Source of the DNA: Myxococcales bacterium | Lineage (GTDB): Bacteria; Myxococcota; Polyangia; Fen-1088 | Assembly (NCBI GenBank): GCA_003155465.1 | Contig: PMCR01000518.1 | Location: 1-14,643, forward strand | Direction: 5' to 3' | Length of the DNA: 14,643 nucleotides | Part shown: piece after piece, positions 1-7,162 of the stretch | Numbering within the stretch: the first letter of the stretch is position 1 | Layout: every line of letters starts with the position of its first letter | The notes under the pieces: generated by a model | Told to the model about the DNA's origin: nothing | What the model saw: the letters and a program-made list of their open reading frames with translations, nothing else | Database searches by the model: none | Translations under genes and position numbers: made by a program

Positions 1-731
1 ACGTACACTTGCTTGCCCGACGTCACAGTTGGGGGAAGAGTGAAATGATTTCGATACCAGCCAATTCCCGACGGAGCATAGCCGCCCCGGCCGGTGGTCG
101 CGGCACCTGAATCGAACGGCCCTTCCACGGCCCAGTCGTGCGGGAGGCTCACCTTGCGCCACGTGGAATCCGCCGGCAAACTGGCTCCATCCGCCCCGCT
201 GACGTCACCCTTGTTGAATAACCAGTTCCGGTCAAGCGGCATGATCTGACGGACCCGACCCGTGGGAGGTGGAAGATTCGTCACTCCGCCTCCGCCGCCA
301 GTGGTTCCGCCAGTCACGGCGCCACCACTCGCAGTGGCTCCGCCAGGGGCTTTTGTCCCGGCCGGGGCCGCTCCCCCGCTAGCCTTGGTGGTGCCGCCCG
401 GCACGCTCGTGTTTCCACCGGCCAAGGAGCCGCCCGCAACGGTTTCTCCTCCGCTTGCGCCGGAGCCCCCTGCAGCCGTATCACCACCGCTGCTGATAGA
501 GCCGCCGCTGTTCCCCGCTGTGGGAATGGGAATTCCGCCGGTGTCCATCTGCCCCGCTGCGCCGGTCGCGCCAGCCGGGCTGACAGGGGTGCCTCCAGCG
601 CCGGCACCTCCGGCTTGAACGCCTGCGGTGTTTCCAGTTCCAGGCGAACCGCTGATGCTACAACCAACGGCCAAAGGCGCGCTGACGAGCAACACGAGGA
701 CAAAGGGATGGATCTTCTGAGTCGACTTCAT
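1..731 (-). CDS. Lipoprotein GH2 (beta-galactosidase-like) enzyme, N-terminal part, runs off left edge
   Basis: The frame is open from ATG at 731 to base 1 (243 codons) with no stop, so the gene is cut by the window. It begins with a lipoprotein signal peptide: basic start, hydrophobic run at residues 9-18, lipobox LAVGC with lipidated Cys24. Residues 25 to about 155 are a Gly/Ala/Thr/Ser-rich linker. From about residue 164 the sequence matches the N-terminal beta-sandwich of GH2 enzymes: DRNWLFNKGD, then W191, LPHDWAVEGPFD (196-207) and GGYAPSGIGWYRNHFTLP (216-233), the usual W..V.LPHDW and G.GWYR..F pattern. The start is supported by GGGAGAA six bases upstream. Inferred role: surface-anchored beta-galactosidase or related exo-glycosidase. 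The catalytic TIM barrel lies outside the window, so substrate cannot be judged. A C-terminal GH2 fragment lies just upstream in the same orientation. Confidence 0.85.
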   Translation of the reverse strand, partial: MKSTQKIHPFVLVLLVSAPLAVGCSISGSPGTGNTAGVQAGGAGAGGTPVSPAGATGAAGQMDTGGIPIPTAGNSGGSISSGGDTAAGGSGASGGETVAGGSLAGGNTSVPGGTTKASGGAAPAGTKAPGGATASGGAVTGGTTGGGGGVTNLPPPTGRVRQIMPLDRNWLFNKGDVSGADGASLPADSTWRKVSLPHDWAVEGPFDSGAATTGRGGYAPSGIGWYRNHFTLPPTVTSGKQVY

Positions 732-923
732 GGCTTCTCCCAAGAGTGAAAGGTGCCTTGGCTAGCAGACGCAGTGGACGGGACCTGGCTAAGTAGCTCA
801 GCCAATTCGGATCGAAACGAGAATGTCCCACTCTAGGCCGCAGGTAGCCACCGGGCAATGCCTTGCTTCGTCCTGGCGCGCTATGGGGGACAGAACGTAG
901 CGCTTTCTGCAGCGATGCGCTGG

Positions 924-1715
924 CTATGCCCGGACAAGCCAAGTCCACTCAGCCGCTTCCTGCTGGCAGCAGGAAGCGGCCTCACTCAGTAAATGCAACA
1001 CTCCGCACTGGTCGCAGGTCCCGGAGCAGGGAACCCACGTGCCTTCGGTGGCTGTGATGGTCGCCGTGCCAGCGGTGAGTCCAGACGCCGTCGCCGTGAC
1101 GGTGATGGTTCCGGCGCCGGTGGCACGAACGATGGCGTAGGCGAGGCCTCCGGTAGCGGTGCGCGTATTCCCGCGGAACGCCGGGTCCTTGCTGTTTCCG
1201 CTATCCACGGCCATGATGGTGCCAGGGTCCGTGATCGCGAAGGTCACGGCGATGTCGCTGGGCACCGCGGCCTTGACGAACGAGACGTCGGACACATCGT
1301 TCAATATCCTGTCGTGATCCGCCGTGAGGACCACCTTGCCCGCCTGCGCTCCGGTGGGTGGGGCCGAAGTCATGGTTCCTCCCCATACATTCGCCTTCGC
1401 CCACTCCAAGCCGCTGGCCCGCACAGCCCCCAGTGAATCCATGGGAGCCCCGTTGCCCCCAATTGGTGGCCATCCGCCGTTTTGCTCGCCCAGATAGTCC
1501 GCGCCCGTCCAGATGAAATCCCCAGTAAGCCCCGCGTTGCCCATCACGTCGCCGGTCCAGGTGGCCGTATCAGGGCCCTTCTCCGTGATCACGCCCGCTC
1601 GCTTGGGAGCCATTCCCATGGCTGTGATGACTTCGGCCGTGCGGTAGTTGCCGCCGAAGACATCGAGCAGGGTCCTGGTGGCTCCTGTGACATCGTCCAG
1701 TTCCTGCCCGGAGGA
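924..1715 (-). pseudogene. C-terminal fragment of a second GH2 beta-galactosidase-like gene
   Basis: This frame is open from just after a TGA (1716-1718) to TAG at 924-926 and translates to 263 residues with no credible start of its own; the first ATG is at 1619. The opening residues (TRTLLDVFGGNY, then AGVITEKGP) and GLTGDFIWTGADYLGE match the end of a GH2 TIM barrel, where the W.G.DYLGE motif is typical. They are followed by a C-terminal all-beta region (VVLTADHDRI, then AVDSGNSKDPAFRGNTRTATGGLAYAIV is like the D.GN......F.G..R.A..GLA pattern of GH2 C-terminal domains). The signal peptide, sugar-binding domain and most of the barrel are missing, so it is a remnant. The last 25 or so residues (after CDQCG) look like read-through into a hairpin at 952-980. 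It lies upstream of an intact-looking GH2 N-terminus, suggesting a former tandem pair. Confidence 0.75.
946..989. repeat. Perfect 13-bp stem hairpin flanked by 7-bp direct repeats
   Basis: Bases 952-964 (GCCGCTTCCTGCT) and 968-980 (AGCAGGAAGCGGC) are perfect reverse complements around a GGC loop. The sequence CACTCAG stands directly on both sides (946-952 and 983-989), overlapping the stem by one base on the left. It lies at the 3' end of the GH2 remnant and could be a terminator-like stem, though there is no T-run after it on either strand, or the footprint of a small inserted palindrome. Confidence 0.6.
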
Positions 1716-1924
1716 TCACCCTGGTTCGGGGATCTGCTAACAGCCTCGTACGTTCCAAGAATATCGAGTCTCACCTGAAATGTGCTTCCGCTGCTGACAG
1801 ATACTTCTTTGCCGTTGTCGTCGTCAGTGAATGTGAATAACGCGGTGTCACCACAGGCGAGCAGGCACATCCCTAATCCCAGAAGCGTGAGCAGAGCGCG
1901 GCGCAGAGGTTGTAGTAGTTGCAT
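1589..1924 (-). pseudogene. Truncated small lipoprotein, chagasin-like or other all-beta, joined to GH2 remnant out of frame
   Basis: The start is ATG at 1924, with a strong ribosome site (GGGAGGGGGAA, spacing about 3-6). The first residues form a lipoprotein signal peptide, MQLLQPLRRALL then a hydrophobic run ending in the lipobox LLAC (Cys at about residue 25). Then comes FTFTDDDNGKEVSVSSGSTF and QVRLDILGTYEA, which resembles the start of small secreted all-beta proteins of the chagasin/I42 inhibitor type (DNG..V.V..G..F.V.L); this assignment is weak. After about 1745 the frame turns into Pro/Ser-rich sequence and overlaps, in another frame, the GH2 fragment; the nominal stop is at 1589-1591, giving 111 residues. 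I read it as a genuine lipoprotein 5' end joined to foreign DNA by a deletion or rearrangement. Confidence 0.5.
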
Positions 1925-1953
1925 GACTTCCCCCTCCCGACCTGCAGCGTTGC

Positions 1954-3039
1954 TTGGGAGAAGCATGCGGTCAAGTCCATAGTCAAATCGAAGGTCCGTG
2001 GTCAAATCGAAGGGGGGATTTGAGCGTCCGCCGGGCCCCCTCCCGACTCGCGCCTGCCGACGGAGAACGGAAGACCGTGATCGCCGGCAAGTTCGCAAAC
2101 AACGTGGGCGCGATTTGGAGGGTTTTCGCCAATCGAGAACGATTGAGGATTGTCGTCGAGGCGAGCTGCAAGGCATTCTGGATGGCAGACCGGTTGAAGG
2201 AACTCGGCCACGAGGTCGTCGTCGTCGATCCCGGGCGAACCAAGGCCATCGGCGCGGCAAGGATCAAGCACGACAAACTGGACGCCCGCATCCTGGCCGA
2301 GCTTTGCCAGACGGGCCTGTTGGCCGCGGTCGACATCCCGACCCAGGCGTAACGGCTGGCGAGGCTGCCCTTCACCGCGCGCGACGCGCTCGTCCGCTCG
2401 CGCACCTTGATGATGAACAGCGTGCAAAGCATTTTCGACGGTGAGGGCGTCGAGTTGCCAGCCACCTGGAGAGGCAATCTTGGCGATGTCGTCCGCAGCG
2501 TCGTCCCCCAGATGCCACCGGCAATGGTGCCCATCGTGCAACGCCTGCTGCGAGGGATCGACGAGCTGTCGAAACTGATCGACGAATGCGACAAGGATAT
2601 CGAGGTGGTCGCGGAAACCGCCCCCGACATCAAACTGCTCGATAGCGTGCCTGGCGTCGGCCCCCTGACTGCCGCTGCCCTCGTGCACGTCATTCGCGAC
2701 CCAGGCCGGTTCAAGTCCAGCCAGCTCGTCGGTGCGTACCTGGGGCTGGTCCCGTCGCTGTACGCCTCTGGGCAGACCTACGTCAAGGCCGGCATCACAA
2801 AGCACGGCAACACCAACCTGCGCTGGCTGCTGCACATCTCGGCCACCGCGCTCTTGCGCACGAAGAGCGATACGGCCCTCAAACGCTGGGGCACGGCACT
2901 GGCCGCGCGCATCGGCCGAAAAAAGGCCAAGAGCGCGATCGCGAGAAGACTGGCGACGGTCCTGTGGGCCATGTGGCGTAGGCGCACGCCCTTCGAGAGC
3001 AGGCTCCCCATCCCCCAACCCGCCGTGAAGGCCGCATGA
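1954..3039 (+). pseudogene. IS110-family transposase, interrupted by an in-frame TAA
   Basis: Two open stretches in one frame (1954-2352 and 2353-3039) join at TAA 2350-2352. Recognisable similarity begins near 2071. The first part is the end of the RuvC-like DEDD domain: VVEASCKAFWMADRL carries the Glu, and KHDKLDARILAEL carries the later Asp pair. The second part is the Tnp_20 region: LDSVPGVGPLTAAAL, then LVGAYLGLVPSLYASGQTY with the conserved Ser-Gly, then GITKHGNTNLRWLL. The stop falls in IPTQA*RLARL, where relatives usually have Gln or Glu-Gln, so CAA to TAA is the simplest origin. The N-terminal strand with the first catalytic Asp is not recognisable; upstream codons are Arg/Pro-rich and do not resemble the usual GIDV start. 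The transposase is therefore probably dead, although a fragment could start at 2407. Inverted repeats are not expected for IS110, and I could not place the element ends. Confidence 0.85.
1975..2012. repeat. Tandem 19-bp repeat, two units
   Basis: Units 1975-1993 (GTCCATAGTCAAATCGAAG) and 1994-2012 (GTCCGTGGTCAAATCGAAG) abut and differ at two of 19 positions. The repeat lies between the truncated lipoprotein start and the IS110 coding region, so it may mark the left side of the insertion, or be a regulatory site for the minus-strand lipoprotein: on that strand each unit carries TTGAC. Confidence 0.7.
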
Positions 3040-3514
3040 GCCACGTCGACTGAATTCCAAACCTTATGCCCAGTTTCCCTTATCCAACCGCGACGATTTC
3101 GGAGACGATTTTGAGTGTCATCCGCACGGGTGAGTGCTTGTGGTGCCATGACCAGCGCCGGCCTTGCCGGCTGCCCAGCGTCGATTCACTGGTTGCACCC
3201 CCGTTCGGACCTTTTCATGTGCCCGGGGCTATGGTCCCCGATCGAGAGCACGGATCGATGGCTGAGGTGACCTCTTCTTCCTATCCGCAATCCGCCGCGC
3301 CAACCCAAACCCCGTCCCGACTACCCGGATGCGGAGGCCAATAAGGGAAAGACCACACGAAGCAAATTCTACTTGACCCCGCGGGCCGCTTTATCGATGG
3401 CACCATACCCCCGGACTCCAAGAAAACTCAGGCACCATACCCCGCTTTGCCAGCGGTCTCTCTGTGTCACATTCCGCTAGACTCGATCCGCAGAAGAGAC
3501 ATAGAGTCGCTCCC
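3040..3514. other. Stretch without a convincing gene between the IS110 transposase and the HEAT lipoprotein
   Basis: The longest open frame here (3066-3344, plus) has no domain-like sequence and no good ribosome site, so I do not call it. The region contains small GC-rich hairpins, for example GCCGG/CCGGC at 3157-3161 and 3167-3171 and GGGG/CCCC around 3225-3240, and then a short direct repeat at 3399-3443. Part of it may be the right end of the IS110 element. In the IS1111 branch of that family the noncoding guide (bridge) RNA lies in this position, but I cannot identify one from sequence alone. Confidence 0.4.
3399..3443. repeat. 13-bp direct repeat, 32-bp spacing
   Basis: GGCACCATACCCC occurs at 3399-3411 and 3431-3443, both in the same orientation, 70-115 bases upstream of the HEAT lipoprotein start. 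Its complement reads GGGGTATGGTGCC. It could be the edge of a small mobile or REP-like element, or paired protein-binding sites. Confidence 0.6.
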
Positions 3515-4195
3515 ATGATGAGAGTCTGGAGATCTCTGAAGTACTGGCTACTTGGGTTTCTCTGTGGTGCGACAGTTGCGTGCGCGCATACGCCTGAGGA
3601 CGTCAGGCGGTATAAGGCAAGTGACTATGAATTGCTCGTCGAGTGTCTCCACGACAAGGACAGCAATGTTCGGAGAGCTGCTGCGGAGAGACTCGGCGAA
3701 GTATCAGACCAGAAGGCCGTACCATCGTTGGTTGCCGCTCTAAAGGATCCGCACCGGTTGGTGCGGGCGAAAGCGGCTTCAGCTCTGGGAAACATCGGCG
3801 ACGCGAGCGCCGTGCCGGCGTTGATCGAAGCCGTACGCAGTCCCGATGGGGAGACCTCTGGACAAGCCGCACTAGCTCTTGGAAGGATGAGAGGCAAGGC
3901 CACGGCCGCCATCCCGACACTGCTGGAGGTGTTCCCGGAGAGTCCAGTGGAGGAGCGAAAGATTGAGGAGACGGCACCGCCGCAACACTTGACCGGGACC
4001 TTCGATTTCGGTGGTGCTTCTATTACCGCGCCTATGGTGAGCACCTCCTATATCATCAGAACGGTCGAGGTCCCGGCCGCCGCCAGAGCTCTCGAAGCCA
4101 TCACCGGCATCGACATCGCTGACGGAGGAACGAGCAGGGCCAGCTGGCGGACAGCCATCGAACGTCGCGATCGCAATACCAGCCAACCGCGATAG
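3515..4195 (+). CDS. HEAT-repeat lipoprotein
   Basis: I start at ATG 3515 (MMRV; the adjacent ATG 3518 is equally possible), not at an upstream in-frame codon at 3464, because this places a lipoprotein signal directly at the N-terminus: WRSLKYWLLGFLCGATVAC with lipidated Cys23. The protein is 226 residues. Residues about 35-140 hold at least three HEAT / PBS-lyase-type helical repeats (DKDSNVRRAAAERLGEV, DPHRLVRAKAASALGNIGD, then SGQAALALGRM). These are protein-interaction surfaces, so a periplasmic scaffold or adaptor role is likely, with no enzyme motif visible. The C-terminal ALEAITGIDIADGG...W resembles the L..ITG.D.G.....W motif often closing such proteins. It stands alone: its neighbours are an IS remnant and a MazG fragment. 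Confidence 0.8.
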   Translation: MMRVWRSLKYWLLGFLCGATVACAHTPEDVRRYKASDYELLVECLHDKDSNVRRAAAERLGEVSDQKAVPSLVAALKDPHRLVRAKAASALGNIGDASAVPALIEAVRSPDGETSGQAALALGRMRGKATAAIPTLLEVFPESPVEERKIEETAPPQHLTGTFDFGGASITAPMVSTSYIIRTVEVPAAARALEAITGIDIADGGTSRASWRTAIERRDRNTSQPR

Positions 4196-4259
4196 CGCTC
4201 ACTCAAGAAACATCAGAGACGGTCAGCACGAGCCAACCAATGGGGCCAGAAGTATACTC

Positions 4260-4418
4260 ATGGTGCGCGCCACGCGCGTCGGCGAGAAGGCAGGCGCGGT
4301 GGGCTTTGACTGGCCGGATGCGGCTGGCGTGCGAGAGAAGGTCAACGAAAAGCTGGCCGAGTTGGCCATGCCTGCCAAGCGGGTACCGGGCATCGATACG
4401 CCGGGTTCCGGGGGATGA
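4260..4418 (+). pseudogene. mazG: Orphan C-terminal fragment of MazG-type nucleotide pyrophosphohydrolase
   Basis: A 52-codon frame (ATG 4260 to TGA 4416-4418) reads RATRVGEKAGAVGFDWPDAA, then GVREKVNEKLAELAMP. This matches the region of MazG just before and at the second helical domain, whose hallmark is K.....GFDWPD..G...KV.EEL.EL. MazG removes pyrophosphate from non-canonical and excess NTPs. Nothing of the preceding 150 or so residues is present, the metal-binding Glu pair that normally follows KV is changed (NEKL instead of EEEL), and the frame ends in PGSGG soon after. It is a decayed remnant, convergent with pgpA, whose stop is three bases away. Confidence 0.65.
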
Positions 4419-4421
4419 TCT

Positions 4422-4880
4422 TCACAGCCAGCCGGCAGCACGTGCACCCAGCAACAACACCGCGCCCCACGCGCCAGCGGCGACGTCGTCCGCCATCACG
4501 CCCCAGCCCTCGGGCAGGCGCTCGGCGGCGCGCGCGGGCCAGGGCTTCCACTGGTCGAACGCGCGGAAGAGAACCACGCCGACCACCAGCCCGATCCAAG
4601 TCGCGGGCGCCGCGAGCAGGGTGATGAGCACGCCGGCAACCTCGTCGATGCAGACGATCTGTGGATCCTTGATCCCGAGCTTGCGCACCACCTGATTCGA
4701 CGCCCATACGCCCACCGCCATGATCACGATGGCGGCGGCCGCGACAGCGAGGGGGCCGCCATAATGGGCAAGCAGAAGACAGAGGGGGATCGCGCCCAGC
4801 GTCCCCGCGGTTCCCGGCGCCCTGGGCACGCGGCCACAACCGAACCAGATGGCCAGCAGGTACGCCAGCCGATACTTCAC
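4422..4880 (-). CDS. pgpA: Phosphatidylglycerophosphatase A
   Basis: This 152-residue protein is the usual PgpA length. PgpA removes phosphate from phosphatidylglycerophosphate at the inner membrane to make phosphatidylglycerol. Visible family marks are GCGRVPRAPGTAGTLGAIP near residue 14-32, the acidic active-site stretch DPQIVCIDEVAGVLITL around 72-88, and FRAFDQWKPWPARAAERLPE then GWGVMADDVAAG towards the end. Three or four hydrophobic segments surround these. The start is GTG at 4880, overlapping the TGA of the upstream methyltransferase gene (GTGA), so translation is probably coupled. It is the last gene of a three-gene operon. Confidence 0.93.
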   Translation of the reverse strand: MKYRLAYLLAIWFGCGRVPRAPGTAGTLGAIPLCLLLAHYGGPLAVAAAAIVIMAVGVWASNQVVRKLGIKDPQIVCIDEVAGVLITLLAAPATWIGLVVGVVLFRAFDQWKPWPARAAERLPEGWGVMADDVAAGAWGAVLLLGARAAGWL

Positions 4881-5626
4881 GACTCCTCCCCCAGCATGGC
4901 GCGTACCTCTGCCGAGTACTTTCCCTGTTCATGCACCACCAGCGGTGCTTCCGTCTTGGTCTCGACGATCAGCGCCGACCGTCGTGCTTCGAAGCAGAAA
5001 CGGCGTGCTTGCGCTCCCGTCTGCGCCTGCACCATGCGCAGCCGGGCCATGCAGAGGCCGCGCGCAGCCAGGGCCGCGCGCATCTCTCCGAGGCGATCGG
5101 ACGGAAAGATCGCGGCCACCCGTCCGTCGGGCCGCAGGGCCGCCCGGGCCACGTCCAGCCATTCGGCCAAGGTCAGCGCGACCTCGTGATGGGCCAGCGA
5201 GCGTTCTGCCTGCGGCGGCAACACACCCTTGCCCAGGGGCCTAAACGGCGGGTTGCTGGCGACCAGGTCGAAAGCCGCGGGCGGTACTTTCCCGGCCTCG
5301 CGTACGTCAGCCGCCACGACGGAAAAGCGCGCGCCGAATCCGTTTGCCTCTACCGATCGCGCGGCCAGCCCTGCCAGTCGCGGCTGAATCTCAACCCCCA
5401 ACCCAGTCGCCGCCGGATCGCGCGCCAGCAACAAGAAGGATAGGGCGCCCGTGCCGCAGCCAATGTCCAGGAAGTGGCCGTAGGGCGCACGGATGAAACC
5501 CGCGAGCAGAACCGGATCCAGACTGGATCGGAAGCCGCGCACCGGTTGGATCAGTTTCACCCGGCCGCGCAGGAGAGTGTCGTGGGTGACGTCTTCCGGC
5601 TCTCGCGCGTCGCCGGCGAGTCTCAT
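4877..5626 (-). CDS. TrmN6/YfiC-like SAM-dependent methyltransferase (COG4123)
   Basis: The 249-residue protein starts at ATG 5626, whose bases overlap the stop of the DUF1015 gene (ATGA). A longer in-frame extension to 5740 lies inside that gene and is rejected. It shows a Rossmann methyltransferase: IQPVRGFRSSLDPVLLAGF (26-44, the GFR.S.D..LLA element of the TrmN6 family), SAM-binding LDIGCGTG (53-60), acidic Glu79 at the end of beta2, AADV (105-108), and the N6-adenine motif SNPPF (124-128). Known relatives methylate N6 of A37 in tRNA-Val, but COG4123 also contains proteins of unproven substrate, so the exact target is open. It is the middle gene of the operon with overlaps on both sides. 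Confidence 0.85.
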   Translation of the reverse strand: MRLAGDAREPEDVTHDTLLRGRVKLIQPVRGFRSSLDPVLLAGFIRAPYGHFLDIGCGTGALSFLLLARDPAATGLGVEIQPRLAGLAARSVEANGFGARFSVVAADVREAGKVPPAAFDLVASNPPFRPLGKGVLPPQAERSLAHHEVALTLAEWLDVARAALRPDGRVAAIFPSDRLGEMRAALAARGLCMARLRMVQAQTGAQARRFCFEARRSALIVETKTEAPLVVHEQGKYSAEVRAMLGEES

Positions 5627-6948
5627 GTCTTTGGCAGCACCGGCTCCTCGCCGGGATCGATGCGTGCCATCACCAAGCCGGTGGCGAGTTTGGGCTGGAA
5701 ATAGGTCGATTTCTGCGGCAGCACGAAGCCTGCCTCGCACGCGTCCAGCACCTGGGACACCTTGGTCGCGTTCATGAGGAAGGCTGCCTGCGCCTCGGAG
5801 GCGGCCACCCGGCCCAGGGTTTCGCGCAGATCGTGGCTGTAGGTCAGGTTCGACTGGCGGGCCATGGCCTCGGACCCAATGCCGAGAAGCGGGTCCAGTA
5901 CCAGGCCGTGCAACACGCTCACGTCCAGGCGGGCGAGGGTGGGCGGGCCCAGGCGCGCCAGGTCCGCGTCGGCGCGCAGCTTGAGCCAGGTGGTCCCGGC
6001 TACGCCGGCTCGACGCAAGCCAAAGGTCACCGCCTTCTCCCCTTCGCGGAGCAGGCGTGCCTCGATGGCGGCCGGGGCTTCCTCGCTGCCTGACACCACT
6101 TCGAACCAGGGCCGGCTGCGCTCGGCCAGGGTGTCGAGCGCCTCGGCCGACAGGCCATGCACCATCCGGTGGGTGGGCAGCACCAGCAAGCCCGGGTCCT
6201 CGGCGCGGGCAAAGAACATCACGCCCCAGTCGGCCAGGGAGCGGCCGAGCGGCACGCCGGCAGGCCGCAGATCGTCGCGGATGGCGACCATGGTTTCATA
6301 GCGGTGATGGCCGTCGGCGATCATGACACTGCGGGGGGCTAGCCCACGCGCCACTGCGGCGATGACCGCCTGGGCGGTCAGCACCCACAGGCGGTGGCGG
6401 CAACCGTCGGGCGTGGTGGTATCGACATCAGGCGCGGCGACGCAGGCGTCGTCGAGCACCGCCTCGATGGTGCCGGCGGGATCGCGATACAGGGAAAACA
6501 CCTGGGAAAAGTGCGCGCGCGTGGCGTGAATCAGCTTGAAGCGATCGACCTTGGGGCCCGACAGGGTGTGTTCGTGGGGCAAGACCACGCGTGCGGAAAA
6601 CGGCGAGAGCTCGATGAGCGAGACGAACCCCTTGCGGGTGTACCTTTGCGGGCCGGCCGTCCCGGTGAAGGTGAAACTTTGTTCGTAGCGATACAGGGCC
6701 GGTCGTGCGTCCTGGCGCAGGGTTCCCTCGGCCAGCCACTTGTCGAGCTGCACGCGCGCGTTTTCGTAGCGGGCGTCAGCCTCACCACGCGGCAGATCCA
6801 GATGCACGATGTTGCGCGGGTGGCGGGCTTCCAACTCCTTGCGCTGGGTTTCGTTGATGACGTCATAGGGTGGGGCCAGGAGCGGCGCGAGGTCGGGAAA
6901 CCGAGCCTGGTCAAAGCGGAGCGCGCGAAAGGGAGCTATGCGTGCCAT
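5623..6948 (-). CDS. DUF1015 family protein (COG4198)
   Basis: The 441-residue length and several conserved blocks identify the family: MARIAPFRALRFD at the start, LLAPPYDVI (24-31), NIVHLDLP (46-53), a TRKGFVSLIEL-like stretch, HEHTLSGPKVDR, and the strongest signature MIADGHHRYET near residue 208. The biochemical function is not established. The family is soluble, with no signal peptide or membrane segment. The start at ATG 6948 has a poor ribosome site. A TATAGA at about 6957-6962 lies only eight bases upstream, so the message may have a very short leader. It heads an operon with the methyltransferase and pgpA and is divergent from the ECF sigma operon. Confidence 0.9.
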   Translation of the reverse strand: MARIAPFRALRFDQARFPDLAPLLAPPYDVINETQRKELEARHPRNIVHLDLPRGEADARYENARVQLDKWLAEGTLRQDARPALYRYEQSFTFTGTAGPQRYTRKGFVSLIELSPFSARVVLPHEHTLSGPKVDRFKLIHATRAHFSQVFSLYRDPAGTIEAVLDDACVAAPDVDTTTPDGCRHRLWVLTAQAVIAAVARGLAPRSVMIADGHHRYETMVAIRDDLRPAGVPLGRSLADWGVMFFARAEDPGLLVLPTHRMVHGLSAEALDTLAERSRPWFEVVSGSEEAPAAIEARLLREGEKAVTFGLRRAGVAGTTWLKLRADADLARLGPPTLARLDVSVLHGLVLDPLLGIGSEAMARQSNLTYSHDLRETLGRVAASEAQAAFLMNATKVSQVLDACEAGFVLPQKSTYFQPKLATGLVMARIDPGEEPVLPKT

Positions 6949-7116
6949 GGCTCAAGCAGTCTATAGCCAGAGGCGGAGCACGGTCACGCCCAAAGCAATC
7001 ACCCTAGTTTCGCGGCAAGCGGAGCCGCAGACTGGATTTTCGAAATCGGCGGCGGGCGGCTGACGAGACGGAACGCTTCACAGTTTGACTACCGCGCAGG
7101 GCCATAGAATCTTCAT

Positions 7117-7146
7117 GGCGTGAGCCGGTTTTCGTTTCTGGCACAC
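7117..7146 (+). promoter_or_regulatory. Putative ECF promoter, copy 1, upstream of the sigma gene
   Basis: GGCGTGAGCCGG then TTTT (7117-7132) and ACAC (7143-7146). The same layout recurs at 9998-10027 with 21 of 30 positions identical and no gap; the matches fall in the two outer blocks while the spacer differs. GTGAGCC to ACAC is 16 bp, which fits ECF sigma promoter geometry. Transcription would begin near 7152, leaving a short leader that contains AGAGG at 7155-7159. Confidence 0.6.
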
Positions 7147-7162
7147 TACCAGGCAGAGGCAC

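Noticed and set aside
262..618. Proline-rich open frame on the plus strand
   Set aside because: It is the antisense image of the Gly-rich linker of the GH2 lipoprotein; GGN codons read as CCN produce the prolines.
2002..3060. Long minus-strand open frame opposite the transposase
   Set aside because: Antisense of a GC-rich coding region, with no domain-like sequence; the plus-strand frame is clear IS110 transposase.
3066..3344. 92-codon open frame after the transposase
   Set aside because: No recognisable domain, no convincing ribosome site, and it lies in probable IS end sequence.
5627..5740. N-terminal extension of the methyltransferase
   Set aside because: It would lie wholly inside the DUF1015 gene; the ATG overlapping that gene's stop is the normal coupled start and the family begins there.
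7085..7110. TTGACT and TAGAAT as a housekeeping promoter for the sigma operon
   Set aside because: The spacer is only 14 bp, too short; the ECF-like motif just downstream is better supported by its second copy.
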